A stretch of 64,000 nucleotides of DNA from an uncultured Clostridia bacterium (GCA_946407705.1 CAMJPC010000011.1:1-64000), one strand, 5' to 3'. Shown: positions 8,069-16,954, numbered from the stretch's first letter. The notes: generated by a model not told the origin, from the sequence alone. Program-made: numbers and translations.

Positions 8069-10444
8069 ATGGGCAAGACATTATTACTTACAAGATCGAA
8101 CCTCAGGAAGAACAGAGGTACGTCGGTAGGACTCTTCCTTCTGATAGTCATTGCAACATGTCTCATAGGCATATCGCTTCTCATCTTTATGGACTGCTAT
8201 CCTTCAGTAAGCAGGGAAGCGGTAAGGCTTAACGGCGGCGACGGATACATAAGCATTTCCGGAAACCTTGAAGGATTTACCGATGAGAAGATCACTGAAC
8301 TCATTAAGGAAGATACTGACAGATACTATACATATCATGACCTTAAGTTTTCAAATCATCCGGTAAAATTCGGCAATGGTGAGGTTGTCATCAGTATTGA
8401 TTTCTGTGATGATTCTGCATTTAAAAGACCGATGAACAGATTCGAGGTGATCACGGAAGATACTTCGATCAAGGAAAACTATATTTATCTTCCTTACCAG
8501 TTCAATACTGCAGGCGGATTTAAGACAGGTGATACATTTGAGCTTACAAATGCCGGAAAGACATACAGCTACAAGGTCAGAGGCTTTCTCAATGTAGTCT
8601 ACGGCGGATGCAATAATACTGCTCTGTTCGCCATGGTCGTTGATAACGACAGCTATAAGAAGCTCTGGGATGATACTCGTGACGAGTATGAAAACATCAA
8701 TGTCATCTATGATCTCAAGGATGGCGTAAAGAACGGCAAGTTCAGGATCAATGCATTTAATGATATGCTCAAGGTCAATCCAGGTGCAGTTATCGAAGGC
8801 TATGACATTGACGGAGTAATAAGCAACAGGACTTTCATAGGACTCATCATTGCGGTATCTTTCCTGGTCGCCACATCGCTCATAATCGCGGCTGTAGCCA
8901 TGATGCTCGCTAACAGCATCAGCAACTATATCAGAGAGAACATGAAGACATTAGGCGCTCTTAAGGCTATCGGTTATACCGGAAAAGACATCAAGTCCTC
9001 GCTCATTGTCTGGTTCTTTGCCATCGCAGCTCTGGCTAGCATTATCGGTATCGCTATAGCTTACCTTGTCATGCCGGTATTTGCTTCGATCATCATCGGA
9101 CAGATGGGTGTTCCTTACAGTGTAATGTTCAATCTTTTGGCAACACTTATACCTGTAGCTTTCGTTGTTCTTTTCACACTTATCGTCACAGTCATCTGTG
9201 CAAATAAGATCTCAAAGATCCAGCCTATCGTGGCTCTCAGGGAAGGTGTTGAATCACATAACTTCAGGAAGAATCATGTTGCACTCGACAAGACATCATT
9301 AGGCCTTAACATGAGTCTTGCAATGAAGACGTTTTTCGGTAACATGAAGCAAAATGTCATCACATTTATCGTATTGGGATTCATGATCTTCTGCTGTGTT
9401 ATCTCTCTTCTTCTTTACGAGAATTTCAGCCGCAAGCCGAAGCTCGACATACTTGCAACAGAGGTCTGCGCGGGCGTTGTCGCTTCCGACTATGAGACAA
9501 AAGAAGAAGTTCTTGATTATCTCGGAAAAAGACCTGACATAACGAATATCAGAGAGATCATCAACATGAATGTTTACTATAACGATGAAGTCAGTTTCTT
9601 CTGCTATATCGTTAAGGATCTCTCCAGGATGAAAAACACCAATCTCTGCTACAAGGGCAGGCTCCCCTCATACGATAATGAGATCGCAGTGAGCGGATCT
9701 TTTGCCAAGGCATACGGATTTAACATCGGTGACGAGATTAAGATCGATTACGGTGACAACTCATTTAAATATCTCATCACGGGCTTTATCCAGACAACAA
9801 ACAACGGCGGAAGAGAAGCGATCTTCTCTTATAAGGCTGCAGATCACATCATGGATATCGACAGCATTCCCGGATGGTACTGGTTCGATCTTACCAATGA
9901 GTCTGATGACGTAAACAAGAATACGGATGAAGTCAACCGCATCCTTGAAGAGTGTGAAGATAAGTACGGAAGCCACATCATCAGCACCATGAACTTTTAC
10001 AAGATGATCGGAGGCGCCATGACAACATTCCAAGGTATATCCGTCATGATGCTCATCGTCATGTGCTCCATCTCCGTTATGGTAATCGCTTTGATCTTGT
10101 TCCTTCTCATCAAGTCGCTCGTATATCACAAGCGTAGAGACTACGGAATCTACAAGGCCTTGGGTTACACATCGGGAAGCCTCATGCTTCAGACGGCAAT
10201 GAGCTTCATGCCTTCGGTAATCGCATCAGCGATCGTATTCTCGATCGTATCGTACAACATGGCAAATCCTTATATTTCTTTGTTTATGCGTTCGTTCGGT
10301 CTCATGAAGTGCGATTTCGCGATCCCCGTTCCGGGTGTGATAGCGATCGCAGCAGGGTTAACGGTAGTGTCTTTCTTCCTCGCTCTCACGCAGACAAGAA
10401 GGATCAGGAAGATCGAAGCATACGATATGCTGGTTGCTGAATAA
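8069..10444 (+). CDS. FtsX-family ABC permease
   Basis: 791 residues. An N-terminal TM helix (about 20-42) is followed by a large extracytoplasmic MacB-like domain, three TM helices between about 255 and 385 forming an FtsX unit, a second helix around 430-450 with another extracytoplasmic domain, and three final TM helices with a second FtsX unit. This 1+3+1+3 duplicated layout is that of BceB/YtrF-like permeases. The start is the ATG two bases after the ATPase stop; a GTG at 8060 overlapping the ATPase is an alternative. It must work with the preceding ATPase. No response regulator or kinase adjoins it, so a peptide-sensing role is not supported. Confidence 0.92.
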   Translation: MGKTLLLTRSNLRKNRGTSVGLFLLIVIATCLIGISLLIFMDCYPSVSREAVRLNGGDGYISISGNLEGFTDEKITELIKEDTDRYYTYHDLKFSNHPVKFGNGEVVISIDFCDDSAFKRPMNRFEVITEDTSIKENYIYLPYQFNTAGGFKTGDTFELTNAGKTYSYKVRGFLNVVYGGCNNTALFAMVVDNDSYKKLWDDTRDEYENINVIYDLKDGVKNGKFRINAFNDMLKVNPGAVIEGYDIDGVISNRTFIGLIIAVSFLVATSLIIAAVAMMLANSISNYIRENMKTLGALKAIGYTGKDIKSSLIVWFFAIAALASIIGIAIAYLVMPVFASIIIGQMGVPYSVMFNLLATLIPVAFVVLFTLIVTVICANKISKIQPIVALREGVESHNFRKNHVALDKTSLGLNMSLAMKTFFGNMKQNVITFIVLGFMIFCCVISLLLYENFSRKPKLDILATEVCAGVVASDYETKEEVLDYLGKRPDITNIREIINMNVYYNDEVSFFCYIVKDLSRMKNTNLCYKGRLPSYDNEIAVSGSFAKAYGFNIGDEIKIDYGDNSFKYLITGFIQTTNNGGREAIFSYKAADHIMDIDSIPGWYWFDLTNESDDVNKNTDEVNRILEECEDKYGSHIISTMNFYKMIGGAMTTFQGISVMMLIVMCSISVMVIALILFLLIKSLVYHKRRDYGIYKALGYTSGSLMLQTAMSFMPSVIASAIVFSIVSYNMANPYISLFMRSFGLMKCDFAIPVPGVIAIAAGLTVVSFFLALTQTRRIRKIEAYDMLVAE

Positions 10445-10475
10445 CACTGTATTGAAAAAGGGTTAGATTGAGTTT

Positions 10476-10519
10476 ATGCGTATGGGCTGTCTTAGAAAGG
10501 CAGCCCTTATGCTTTTTTA
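10476..10519 (+). terminator. Rho-independent terminator after the FtsX-type ABC genes
   Basis: GGGCTG (10484-10489) pairs with CAGCCC (10501-10506); the stem extends outward with partial pairing, and a six-T run starts at 10513. Confidence 0.85.
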
Positions 10520-10649
10520 TGTTAATCAACAATAACGGTTACGGCTGTAGTTTAATCACCATTACATATATTCATTGCTCATAGTTTAGAAAGGGTACGT
10601 TTGTGATAATGAACGCGTTAGGACAAATAAGTTTTTTTCGGAGGGAAAA

Positions 10650-11801
10650 ATGAAAGATCACAAAACAGGAACGAACAACCTGAATCCAATCGCAACAGCT
10701 GCCATAGCATCAGCTTTCATCTTAGGTATCTGCGCATTTGCAGGCATTAAAGGTTATCAGAAGACCATGGTAAGAAACACGGTCTATGCCACTGCCACAA
10801 CAGCTCTGAGCAAGGCTGATGCCGCATTTGTCATCAAGCAGGACAGTTTGGATCTCTGGACGGATGATGCGGTGTCAAAAACTGCTCTGAAAGAATATGT
10901 TGAAGCAGTAACAAAGCCGGGTTCCCCCGATTTCATTCCGGTGGAAGACAGGATCGCAGTCTTCGACATGGACGGTACGGTCCTCTGCGAGACAGACCCG
11001 TATTATTTTGATTTCTGTCTTTTGAAATACAGGGTTCTTGACGATCCGGATTATAAGGACAGAGCCTCAAGCTTTGAGAAAAAAGTAGCAGAGCAGATCA
11101 AGGCATACATGGATGGCGATCATTCCATTAAGCTCAGCATGACTGATCACGGTAAAGCGGTAGCCATGGCTTTTGCAGGCATGACAATCGATGAGTTCGA
11201 AAACTATATCAGCAAGTTCAAGAGCCAGCTGGAGCCCGGATATAACGGAATGACACGCGGTGAGGCTTTCTACAAACCGATGATTCAGGTGATCGATTAT
11301 CTTCAGGCAAACGGATTCACGGTATATATCGTAACCGGAACCGACAGGTTTATTGCCAGGGGCATTGCAAAGGATGCTCTTAACATCCCGAGAAGCCGGA
11401 TCATCGGCTCGGATGAGGCGCTGGTAGCGTCAGGCCAGGGTACACAAGACGGTCTTGATTATACGTTTACCGATAAGGATAAGCTCGTTCTGGGCGGCAA
11501 TTTCCTCGTAAAGGATCTTAATATGAATAAAGTATCTGTCATCATGCAGGAGATTGGCAGCCAGCCGGTGCTCTCTTTCGGAAACAGTTCCAGTGATTCC
11601 TCAATGGCTGAATACACTGTGACAAACAACAAGTATAAGAGCCTTGCGTTCATGGTCTGCTGTGATGATCTCGTGCGTGAGAACGGCAATTCGGAAAAGG
11701 CGAATGAGATGAAGCAGCTCTGCGGTCAGAACGGCTGGGTTCCCGTATCGATGAAGAATGACTGGAAGACGATCTACGGAGAAGGCGTAACCAGAAAGTA
11801 A
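10650..11801 (+). CDS. Membrane-anchored HAD-superfamily phosphatase
   Basis: 383 residues. An uncleaved-looking signal anchor spans about residues 12-35. HAD motif I is FDMDGT with nucleophile D106 and acid D108, motif II is YIVTGTD, and motif IV lies in SFGNSSSDSSMA. The cap region between motifs I and II is large and helical. The anchor predicts a phosphatase domain outside the membrane, where it could hydrolyse phosphomonoesters. The ATG follows CGGAGGGA. It is monocistronic between two terminators. Substrate unknown; the family includes phosphoserine phosphatase-like enzymes. Confidence 0.85.
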   Translation: MKDHKTGTNNLNPIATAAIASAFILGICAFAGIKGYQKTMVRNTVYATATTALSKADAAFVIKQDSLDLWTDDAVSKTALKEYVEAVTKPGSPDFIPVEDRIAVFDMDGTVLCETDPYYFDFCLLKYRVLDDPDYKDRASSFEKKVAEQIKAYMDGDHSIKLSMTDHGKAVAMAFAGMTIDEFENYISKFKSQLEPGYNGMTRGEAFYKPMIQVIDYLQANGFTVYIVTGTDRFIARGIAKDALNIPRSRIIGSDEALVASGQGTQDGLDYTFTDKDKLVLGGNFLVKDLNMNKVSVIMQEIGSQPVLSFGNSSSDSSMAEYTVTNNKYKSLAFMVCCDDLVRENGNSEKANEMKQLCGQNGWVPVSMKNDWKTIYGEGVTRK

Positions 11802-11823
11802 GCATCCTCATTTCTTATAATGA

Positions 11824-11860
11824 CAAAGGGGCTGTTCAGCTGAACGGCCCCTTTGCTTTT
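11824..11860. terminator. Bidirectional terminator between HAD phosphatase and reverse transcriptase genes
   Basis: A 15-base-pair stem (CAAAGGGGCTGTTCA against TGAACGGCCCCTTTG, one G-U pair) with a GC loop, between convergent genes. T-rich tracts follow on the plus strand; the A/T flank also suits the minus strand. It leaves no room for a retron-type noncoding RNA 3' of the reverse transcriptase. Confidence 0.88.
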
Positions 11861-11861
11861 A

Positions 11862-13058
11862 TTAAGGTTCGAAACTGTAGTATTCATTTACGAGACTTGT
11901 GTATCCGAGTTCTTTTAAGTCTTCATATCTGACGTTAAAGCGCGCCTTGGTGTGCTTGCCGCTTATAAGGAACCTTAAGAGTTCCTGAGCATAAAGATCA
12001 ATCTCGTGAAGGCTCTTGGCCGTCGTGATGACAGGGAAGAACCACAGGCTCCAAGTAAGATCGGAATCTTCGTTCACCTCGAGGAGCTTATGATTGAAGA
12101 TGCGGATGAAAGCAGCCGCGGCTTTGGTTCCTTCAAGACCTTCCCTGTGATACCAGCGGTTAAGCGCGCGTGCCTTTCTTCGCATCTTCTGCTTTAGCTT
12201 GGTTACCGAAGCGGGTGCGATGTCGATCTCGCCGTTCTTGACTTCAACGCCTAAGAAAGTGAAGCCGTTTTCCGGAGTTGCGAAAACTTCCTTGTCCGGA
12301 TTTACCGTGAGTCCTTTATCCTTCAGGAAATCCAGAATGACCTTTTTGTATTCGAGTATCTCATCTCCGCTCTTTGAGAATACGATTATGTCGTCCGAAT
12401 ATCTCGCATACAGAACACCCCTTTTCCTGAACCATTCATCGAGTTCCTTCAGATAAAGATTCGCATAAAAAGAAGCGATAGGAGTGCCTGCCATGATGCC
12501 CTTTTGAACACGTTCTTCTTTATCTCCGGATATGCTTCTTTCTTCTTTCAGAAGTGCCTTCATGAATGCAAGGAGCCTGTCATCGTCAGTGACCGTTTTG
12601 TCCAGTGCCATGCAGATCTGATCGATGGGGATCGAGTTGAAGTAATCGCTGACGTCGATCTTATAGGAATACATGCTGCGGATATCTTTGGTCCTGCAGA
12701 TCGTCATGATCGCGTCCTTGGCGCACACGCCCGGACGGAACGAGTACAGATTACCCGAGTATATGTGATCGTATTTCCGAAGCGTCAGATAAGTCAGAAG
12801 CTTCAATAACATGTTGAAATCATAAGGGTACTTAAAGACGGTCCGCTTCTTCCGGCTGCTCATCTTGCTGATGACCGATCTTGAAGGCAAGGGAAGATCC
12901 GTAAGATTCAATACCGCATCTTTATATTTCAGATAGGAGCCGTTATCTATATACTCGCGGAGTTCCTTTTTGAAACGTTTCGAACATCTTAATCCGAGTT
13001 TGTATTGGTAGAATCTTTCCCAGCTGCTCTTATCAAAGAGCTTATCGATCAGTGACAC
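11862..13058 (-). CDS. Reverse transcriptase of unassigned class, coupled to an HD-GYP gene
   Basis: 398 residues. RT motifs run in order: SFRPGVCAKDAI (about 106-117, motif 2), YKIDVSDYFNSIP (motif A, D135), KGIMAGTPIASFYANLYL (motif 4, about 187-203), YARYSDDIIVFS (motif C, D222-D223), GLTVNPDK and FLGVEV. The catalytic Asp residues are intact, so polymerase activity is plausible. Motif 4 has AGTP where group II introns and retrons usually have QGxP. A ~120-residue helical thumb-like tail ends in LKELGYTSLVNEYY; there is no HNH endonuclease. Start is a GTG directly abutting the upstream TAA, with AAGGA 7 bases before it. No intron RNA, msr/msd or repeat pair is visible around it. Biological role unknown. 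Confidence 0.9.
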   Translation of the reverse strand: MSLIDKLFDKSSWERFYQYKLGLRCSKRFKKELREYIDNGSYLKYKDAVLNLTDLPLPSRSVISKMSSRKKRTVFKYPYDFNMLLKLLTYLTLRKYDHIYSGNLYSFRPGVCAKDAIMTICRTKDIRSMYSYKIDVSDYFNSIPIDQICMALDKTVTDDDRLLAFMKALLKEERSISGDKEERVQKGIMAGTPIASFYANLYLKELDEWFRKRGVLYARYSDDIIVFSKSGDEILEYKKVILDFLKDKGLTVNPDKEVFATPENGFTFLGVEVKNGEIDIAPASVTKLKQKMRRKARALNRWYHREGLEGTKAAAAFIRIFNHKLLEVNEDSDLTWSLWFFPVITTAKSLHEIDLYAQELLRFLISGKHTKARFNVRYEDLKELGYTSLVNEYYSFEP

Positions 13059-15443
13059 TTACTCTTCCTTAATCCTGATGTTTGTGATCGCGCACTGGTC
13101 ACCAGTCAGAGCGACATAGATCTTATCAGGTGATTCATTGATAAAGGTGACATTGGTTATGTCGATACCGACGTTCTTTGTCTTCAGTGTTACCTGATCG
13201 CCGTTGCGCTCCAAAACAGCATTAACATCAAGACCTGCCTTATTGATATCTTTCCAGGCATCCCAGTTTGTAAACTCCTGGGTATAGACCAGCGTGGTCT
13301 TGTTCGTGCTGTAATCGCCGGCTGCCCAGTTCTCGCCGTCAAGTCTGGTAAGACTGTATTCGTGGTAGTTCGGTCCGTTGACCTTGCCGTCATCCGAAGT
13401 GTAGATGCAGAAGAACGGACAGTGCCAGATAAGCCTTGCCGTAGGAAGGCTCATCGTGTGGAAAGAAAGCATGAGCTTGTCTTTGATCGGAATGCCGGCC
13501 GTTGATTCCAAACGGTAACCGTCTGTCTGGACATTGGGGATATCGCCTGAGGGAACATCAATGTAGCTGATCTCTTCGGCGATCCTTTCGATATAGTTGT
13601 CAGATACGCTCTGTTCATCGCGGTCGATCCTGACGTCGCTCAGCTGGCAGTGTTCGCCCGTAAGGCCGATATATGCCCATCTCGCACTGTCAGGGAGAGC
13701 CACGGTGATCTCTATCGTTTCGATCTCGGATCTGATCTTGATGCTCACGTGATCCTTGACCTTAACGGCTTCAATCTCATAATCAACGCTCTTGGAAGCA
13801 CCGGGTTTTACCGTTCCTTTGGTCACGTTTGTCTGCATCTTGCGTGCACCTTTGCGTACGACATTTCCGTCGAACCTTATCTCGCCATACTCGAAATAGA
13901 GGAATTTGGCGACGCTCTTCGCATCATCATGGATCCTTGCGTCAAGAGCATCGAAAAGAACGAGCGACGGTATGCTCCTTGCCATGGGATAGCTTTCTTC
14001 AGGAGTGCTCTTAAGCTTGATCCTCGTAATCTCTTTCGAAAGGAAGATGCCTTCCGATACATCCGATCTGTATTCACGGCATGTAAGCCTGTTCTTGCCG
14101 GCGAGCTCCTTGACGTCCTCTTTTTCTTTCATCTGGAACTCGGCGTCAATGTCGATCAGGTGGAGCATGAGCTTTCCGTAGACAGGATCAAACTGTTTGC
14201 CGAGACACTTGATGAATTCTTCCCTGACTAACTGCTGAGGGATGGTGCCACGGTAGCTTCGGCTGGAGGTCATGGCATCGTATGCGTCTGCAACGGCGAT
14301 GATCCTTGCGATCTCAGGAATGTCTTCGCCCTTAAGTCCTTCAGGATATCCTTTGCCGTCGTATCTTTCGTGGTGGGATTTTGCGCCGATGCTCAGGTAA
14401 GGTGATTCGCTTATCGATGAAAGGATCTGTGCACCGATGTTCGGATGTTCCTTGATAACCTGATACTCCTCGTCGGTAAGTCTTCCGGTCTTGTTGAGGA
14501 TCGATCTGGAGATGCCGATCTTGCCTACGTCGTGAAGAAGAGCCGCGTAATAGATCTCTTCGCAGTCCTGTTCATCCTTGCCTGCGAGTTCGGCGATCTT
14601 TCTGGAATATTCGGCGACTCTGGAAGAGTGACCCTTGGTGTAAGGGTCCTTGGCATCGATCGCGCTGGCCAGAGCTTCAGCCGTCTGGGCAAACAGACGC
14701 TTGGTGTCTTCACTCTGTTTCTTGAGGAAATCGAATTCTACCTTGCGCGCACGCTCGACGGTTACGTTCATATCCTTAAGAGCGAAAAGGTAGAGCATGG
14801 TGGCAAGGAAACCTGTCGTAAGATTGATGAGCGACAGACCGTAGTACTGGAACTGGATGATACCCGCGATGAGCGGCAATGTGGTGAAAAGGATCAGTGA
14901 GATGAAAAGTCCCCTACGGAAATATCTGCTGAACTGTATGATCACGGAGAGCTGCATGATCAGCATAGCGCAGGGTATAGCCATGCTGATAAAGAACAGC
15001 GGCGCTCTCTGATAGGTGTTGGATGCATCAAAGGTATAGTAGAGACCGGTAAACTGGGAGATGCAGAGCAGGATAAGACCTATGATGACCAGAATGTCTA
15101 TCACTGTAAGCCTTACGGGGATCTTTTTGAGACCTGTCTCATCGATGTAGATATCTCTGATGTAGTGATTGAATGCCCATATGATGAGAAGGACCATCGA
15201 GAACTGTATAAAGTTGCTGATCCTTACCATCCAGTAACCGGTGGCGCTCGGGTCACCGTTGAAAAAATGCTCCAAACGGTCGAAGTAAAGGAGAAGGACG
15301 GTGAAGATGTTCGTTAAGATGAGGAACAGTTTGCGCTCTCGGTCGAGCGTCTTGGACAGTGCCATAAAAAAGGCCGTGGCAGCAGAGATGCCGCTTAAAA
15401 TGAGCATCAGGTCGAGCTGTAAGCTTTGTGGTGTACCTGTCAT
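13059..15443 (-). CDS. Transmembrane HD-GYP protein with two C-terminal repeat domains
   Basis: 794 residues. Seven or so TM helices fill residues 12-222, resembling the 7TM region of sensor kinases. The HD-GYP domain (about 250-425) has H272, the HD pair at 304-305, HH 357-358 and YDGKGYP (361-367), so cyclic-di-GMP phosphodiesterase chemistry is expected. The remaining ~365 residues look beta-rich and contain two copies of a closing motif: YIGLTGEHCQLSDVRI (near 595) and YVALTGDQCAITNIRI (near 780), suggesting two related sandwich domains. A stop-start junction with no gap links it to the reverse transcriptase. GGAAGGC lies upstream of the ATG. Confidence 0.9.
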   Translation of the reverse strand: MTGTPQSLQLDLMLILSGISAATAFFMALSKTLDRERKLFLILTNIFTVLLLYFDRLEHFFNGDPSATGYWMVRISNFIQFSMVLLIIWAFNHYIRDIYIDETGLKKIPVRLTVIDILVIIGLILLCISQFTGLYYTFDASNTYQRAPLFFISMAIPCAMLIMQLSVIIQFSRYFRRGLFISLILFTTLPLIAGIIQFQYYGLSLINLTTGFLATMLYLFALKDMNVTVERARKVEFDFLKKQSEDTKRLFAQTAEALASAIDAKDPYTKGHSSRVAEYSRKIAELAGKDEQDCEEIYYAALLHDVGKIGISRSILNKTGRLTDEEYQVIKEHPNIGAQILSSISESPYLSIGAKSHHERYDGKGYPEGLKGEDIPEIARIIAVADAYDAMTSSRSYRGTIPQQLVREEFIKCLGKQFDPVYGKLMLHLIDIDAEFQMKEKEDVKELAGKNRLTCREYRSDVSEGIFLSKEITRIKLKSTPEESYPMARSIPSLVLFDALDARIHDDAKSVAKFLYFEYGEIRFDGNVVRKGARKMQTNVTKGTVKPGASKSVDYEIEAVKVKDHVSIKIRSEIETIEITVALPDSARWAYIGLTGEHCQLSDVRIDRDEQSVSDNYIERIAEEISYIDVPSGDIPNVQTDGYRLESTAGIPIKDKLMLSFHTMSLPTARLIWHCPFFCIYTSDDGKVNGPNYHEYSLTRLDGENWAAGDYSTNKTTLVYTQEFTNWDAWKDINKAGLDVNAVLERNGDQVTLKTKNVGIDITNVTFINESPDKIYVALTGDQCAITNIRIKEE

Positions 15444-15557
15444 TCAGCCATGCCTTCCGATTACCTTGAATAGAAAAATTATAATCCCTTTTTGACAATA
15501 TTTTTAGTAGCGTAGTTTTAAGAGATTATTAAATTAAAATTAATTCTTGCAATTCAA

Positions 15558-15582
15558 TAGCAAGATTAGATGTATTTAGCAA
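15558..15582 (+). promoter_or_regulatory. Putative AraC-type direct half-sites upstream of GH43
   Basis: TAGCAA occurs at 15558-15563 and again at 15577-15582, 19 bases apart on the same strand. The same hexamer repeats 21 bases apart in front of the GH3 gene next to an AraC regulator. AraC-family proteins often bind direct TAGCA-like half-sites about two helical turns apart. Function is inferred. Confidence 0.35.
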
Positions 15583-15664
15583 TATGGGTTTATTTACAAA
15601 CTGATTGCTTAAATGGTACTATTTCACATATTGGAAGTATTGGATTTCTATAAACGAGGTGCTT

Positions 15665-16648
15665 ATGAAAAAGAACGAACGCAAAGATCTTGTCACCAAT
15701 ATCTACACCGCAGATCCTTCTGCACATGTTTTTGGCGGCAAGATCTATATCTATCCTTCACACGACGAAGACCTTGACATCCCCGAGGATGACGACGGCG
15801 AGCAGTACGTAATGAAGGATTATCACATCCTTTCAATGGATTCACTTGACAGTGAGTGCGTTGATAACGGCGTTGCATTAAGCGAGAACGACATTCCGTG
15901 GGTCTCAAGACAGCTTTGGGCTCCTGATGCCATCTATACAAACGGCAAGTACTATCTTGTTTTCCCTGCAAAGGATAAGGACGACATCTTCAGGATCGGT
16001 GTAGCAGAATCCGATTCTCCCGTAGGTCCTTTCAAGCCTCAGGATAACTACATTCAGGGCAGCTACAGCATCGACCCCGCAGTCCTTAAAGACGACGACG
16101 GAAAGATCTGGTGCTATAACGGCGGTCTCTGGGGCGGTCAGCTCGAGATGTGGCAGTCAGGCAAGTTCAATCCCGATGAGCACCGTCCCGAGGGCGATGA
16201 GAAGGCATTGGGACCCCTTGTCGCAGAATTCACTCCCGACATGACAGCATTCAAGGCAGCTCCCAAGATGATCACCATCCTTGACGAGAACGGTGAGCCG
16301 CTCAAGGCAAAGGATGAGGACAGAAGGTATTTCGAAGATCCCTGGATGCACAAGTTTAACGGCAAGTACTATTTCTCATACTCCACCGGTACAACTCATT
16401 ATCTCTGCTATTCCGTAGGTGATTCTCCGGAAGGTCCTTTCACCTACAAGGGAAGGATCATGGAGCCTGTCGTCGGCTGGACAACACATCACTCCATCGT
16501 TCAGATCGACGGTGAGTGGTATCTGTTCTATCACGACGCAAAGAGATCCGGCGGATGCTCACACAAGAGATCTGTCAAGTTCACAAAGCTCAACATTGCT
16601 GCTGACGGTACGATCGAGACGATTCACCCTTACGACCATGAAAATTAA
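15665..16648 (+). CDS. Glycoside hydrolase family 43 enzyme, cytoplasmic
   Basis: 327 residues forming a single five-bladed beta-propeller of GH43 type. The likely catalytic triad is D17 (TADPSAHVFGGKIY), D137 (YSIDPAV) and E224 (RYFEDPWMHKFNGKYY). GH43 members remove arabinose or xylose from arabinoxylan and related oligosaccharides. There is no signal peptide and no carbohydrate-binding module, so it should act on imported oligosaccharides. The ATG at 15665 follows CGAGGTG; a longer frame from 15605 has no ribosome binding site. It is monocistronic, with possible AraC half-sites upstream. Exact substrate not determinable. Confidence 0.92.
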   Translation: MKKNERKDLVTNIYTADPSAHVFGGKIYIYPSHDEDLDIPEDDDGEQYVMKDYHILSMDSLDSECVDNGVALSENDIPWVSRQLWAPDAIYTNGKYYLVFPAKDKDDIFRIGVAESDSPVGPFKPQDNYIQGSYSIDPAVLKDDDGKIWCYNGGLWGGQLEMWQSGKFNPDEHRPEGDEKALGPLVAEFTPDMTAFKAAPKMITILDENGEPLKAKDEDRRYFEDPWMHKFNGKYYFSYSTGTTHYLCYSVGDSPEGPFTYKGRIMEPVVGWTTHHSIVQIDGEWYLFYHDAKRSGGCSHKRSVKFTKLNIAADGTIETIHPYDHEN

Positions 16649-16708
16649 CACTTGCGCTCGCTAGGTCCTCCGCGCTTTGCTTGTGCGGAATCGCTCGCGA
16701 AGTATTAA
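16645..16708. repeat. Palindromic REP-like sequence after GH43
   Basis: Nested inverted repeats: outer TTAACACTT (16645-16653) with AAGTATTAA (16700-16708, one mismatch) and inner TCCGC (16669-16673) with GCGGA (16685-16689). A CGCTCGC heptamer appears twice between them. It overlaps the GH43 stop codon and is much more GC-rich than the surrounding spacer. It resembles dispersed extragenic palindromes, but only one copy lies in this window. Confidence 0.5.
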
Positions 16709-16737
16709 TTTCCATGTGAAATACAAAAAAGACACGG

Positions 16738-16770
16738 CGGGCACCCTCGAAGGGTGCCCGTTTTGTTTTT
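16738..16770 (+). terminator. Rho-independent terminator of the GH43 transcript
   Basis: CGGGCACCCT / AGGGTGCCCG with a CGA loop, followed by TTTTGTTTTT. It lies 90 bases downstream of the GH43 stop, beyond the palindromic element. Confidence 0.93.
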
Positions 16771-16779
16771 CGATTTAAA

Positions 16780-16908
16780 AGCAGAAAGAGAAATCATTAA
16801 ATCCAAGAATTTCTTGGATGTACAAGATCGTACACGAATCGGCTGCCTGCGAAGCCTAATGAGAAACGTGCCGGACCCGCCACAGGCGCAAAGCGTTCTC
16901 TTTCTGCT
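16780..16908. repeat. 129-base segment bounded by a 13-base inverted repeat, structured interior
   Basis: AGCAGAAAGAGAA (16780-16792) is the exact reverse complement of TTCTCTTTCTGCT (16896-16908). Inside lie an ATCCAAGAA/TTCTTGGAT hairpin (16801-16819), a TGTAC/GTACA pair (16819-16834) and GGCT/AGCC (16841-16856). The segment lies between convergent genes and has no open reading frame of note. It could be a structured RNA, the tail of the minus-strand transcript or a small mobile element. The remaining 46 bases up to the next gene hold nothing I recognise. Confidence 0.45.
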
Positions 16909-16954
16909 ACGCGTAATTATACTCGTTGAGCATTACAAGTCAAAGCGCACCGGA

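Noticed and set aside
11802..11861. Possible retron msr/msd RNA beside the reverse transcriptase
   Set aside because: Only 60 bases, fully taken by a bidirectional terminator; upstream of the RT is coding sequence. No retron RNA can fit.
12000..12810. Long plus-strand open frames inside the reverse transcriptase gene
   Set aside because: They are antisense to a well-supported RT with ordered motifs; no ribosome binding sites or recognisable domains.
13650..14231. A 193-codon plus-strand frame opposite the HD-GYP gene
   Set aside because: Antisense to the HD-GYP domain with its full catalytic motifs; no ribosome binding site and no recognised family.
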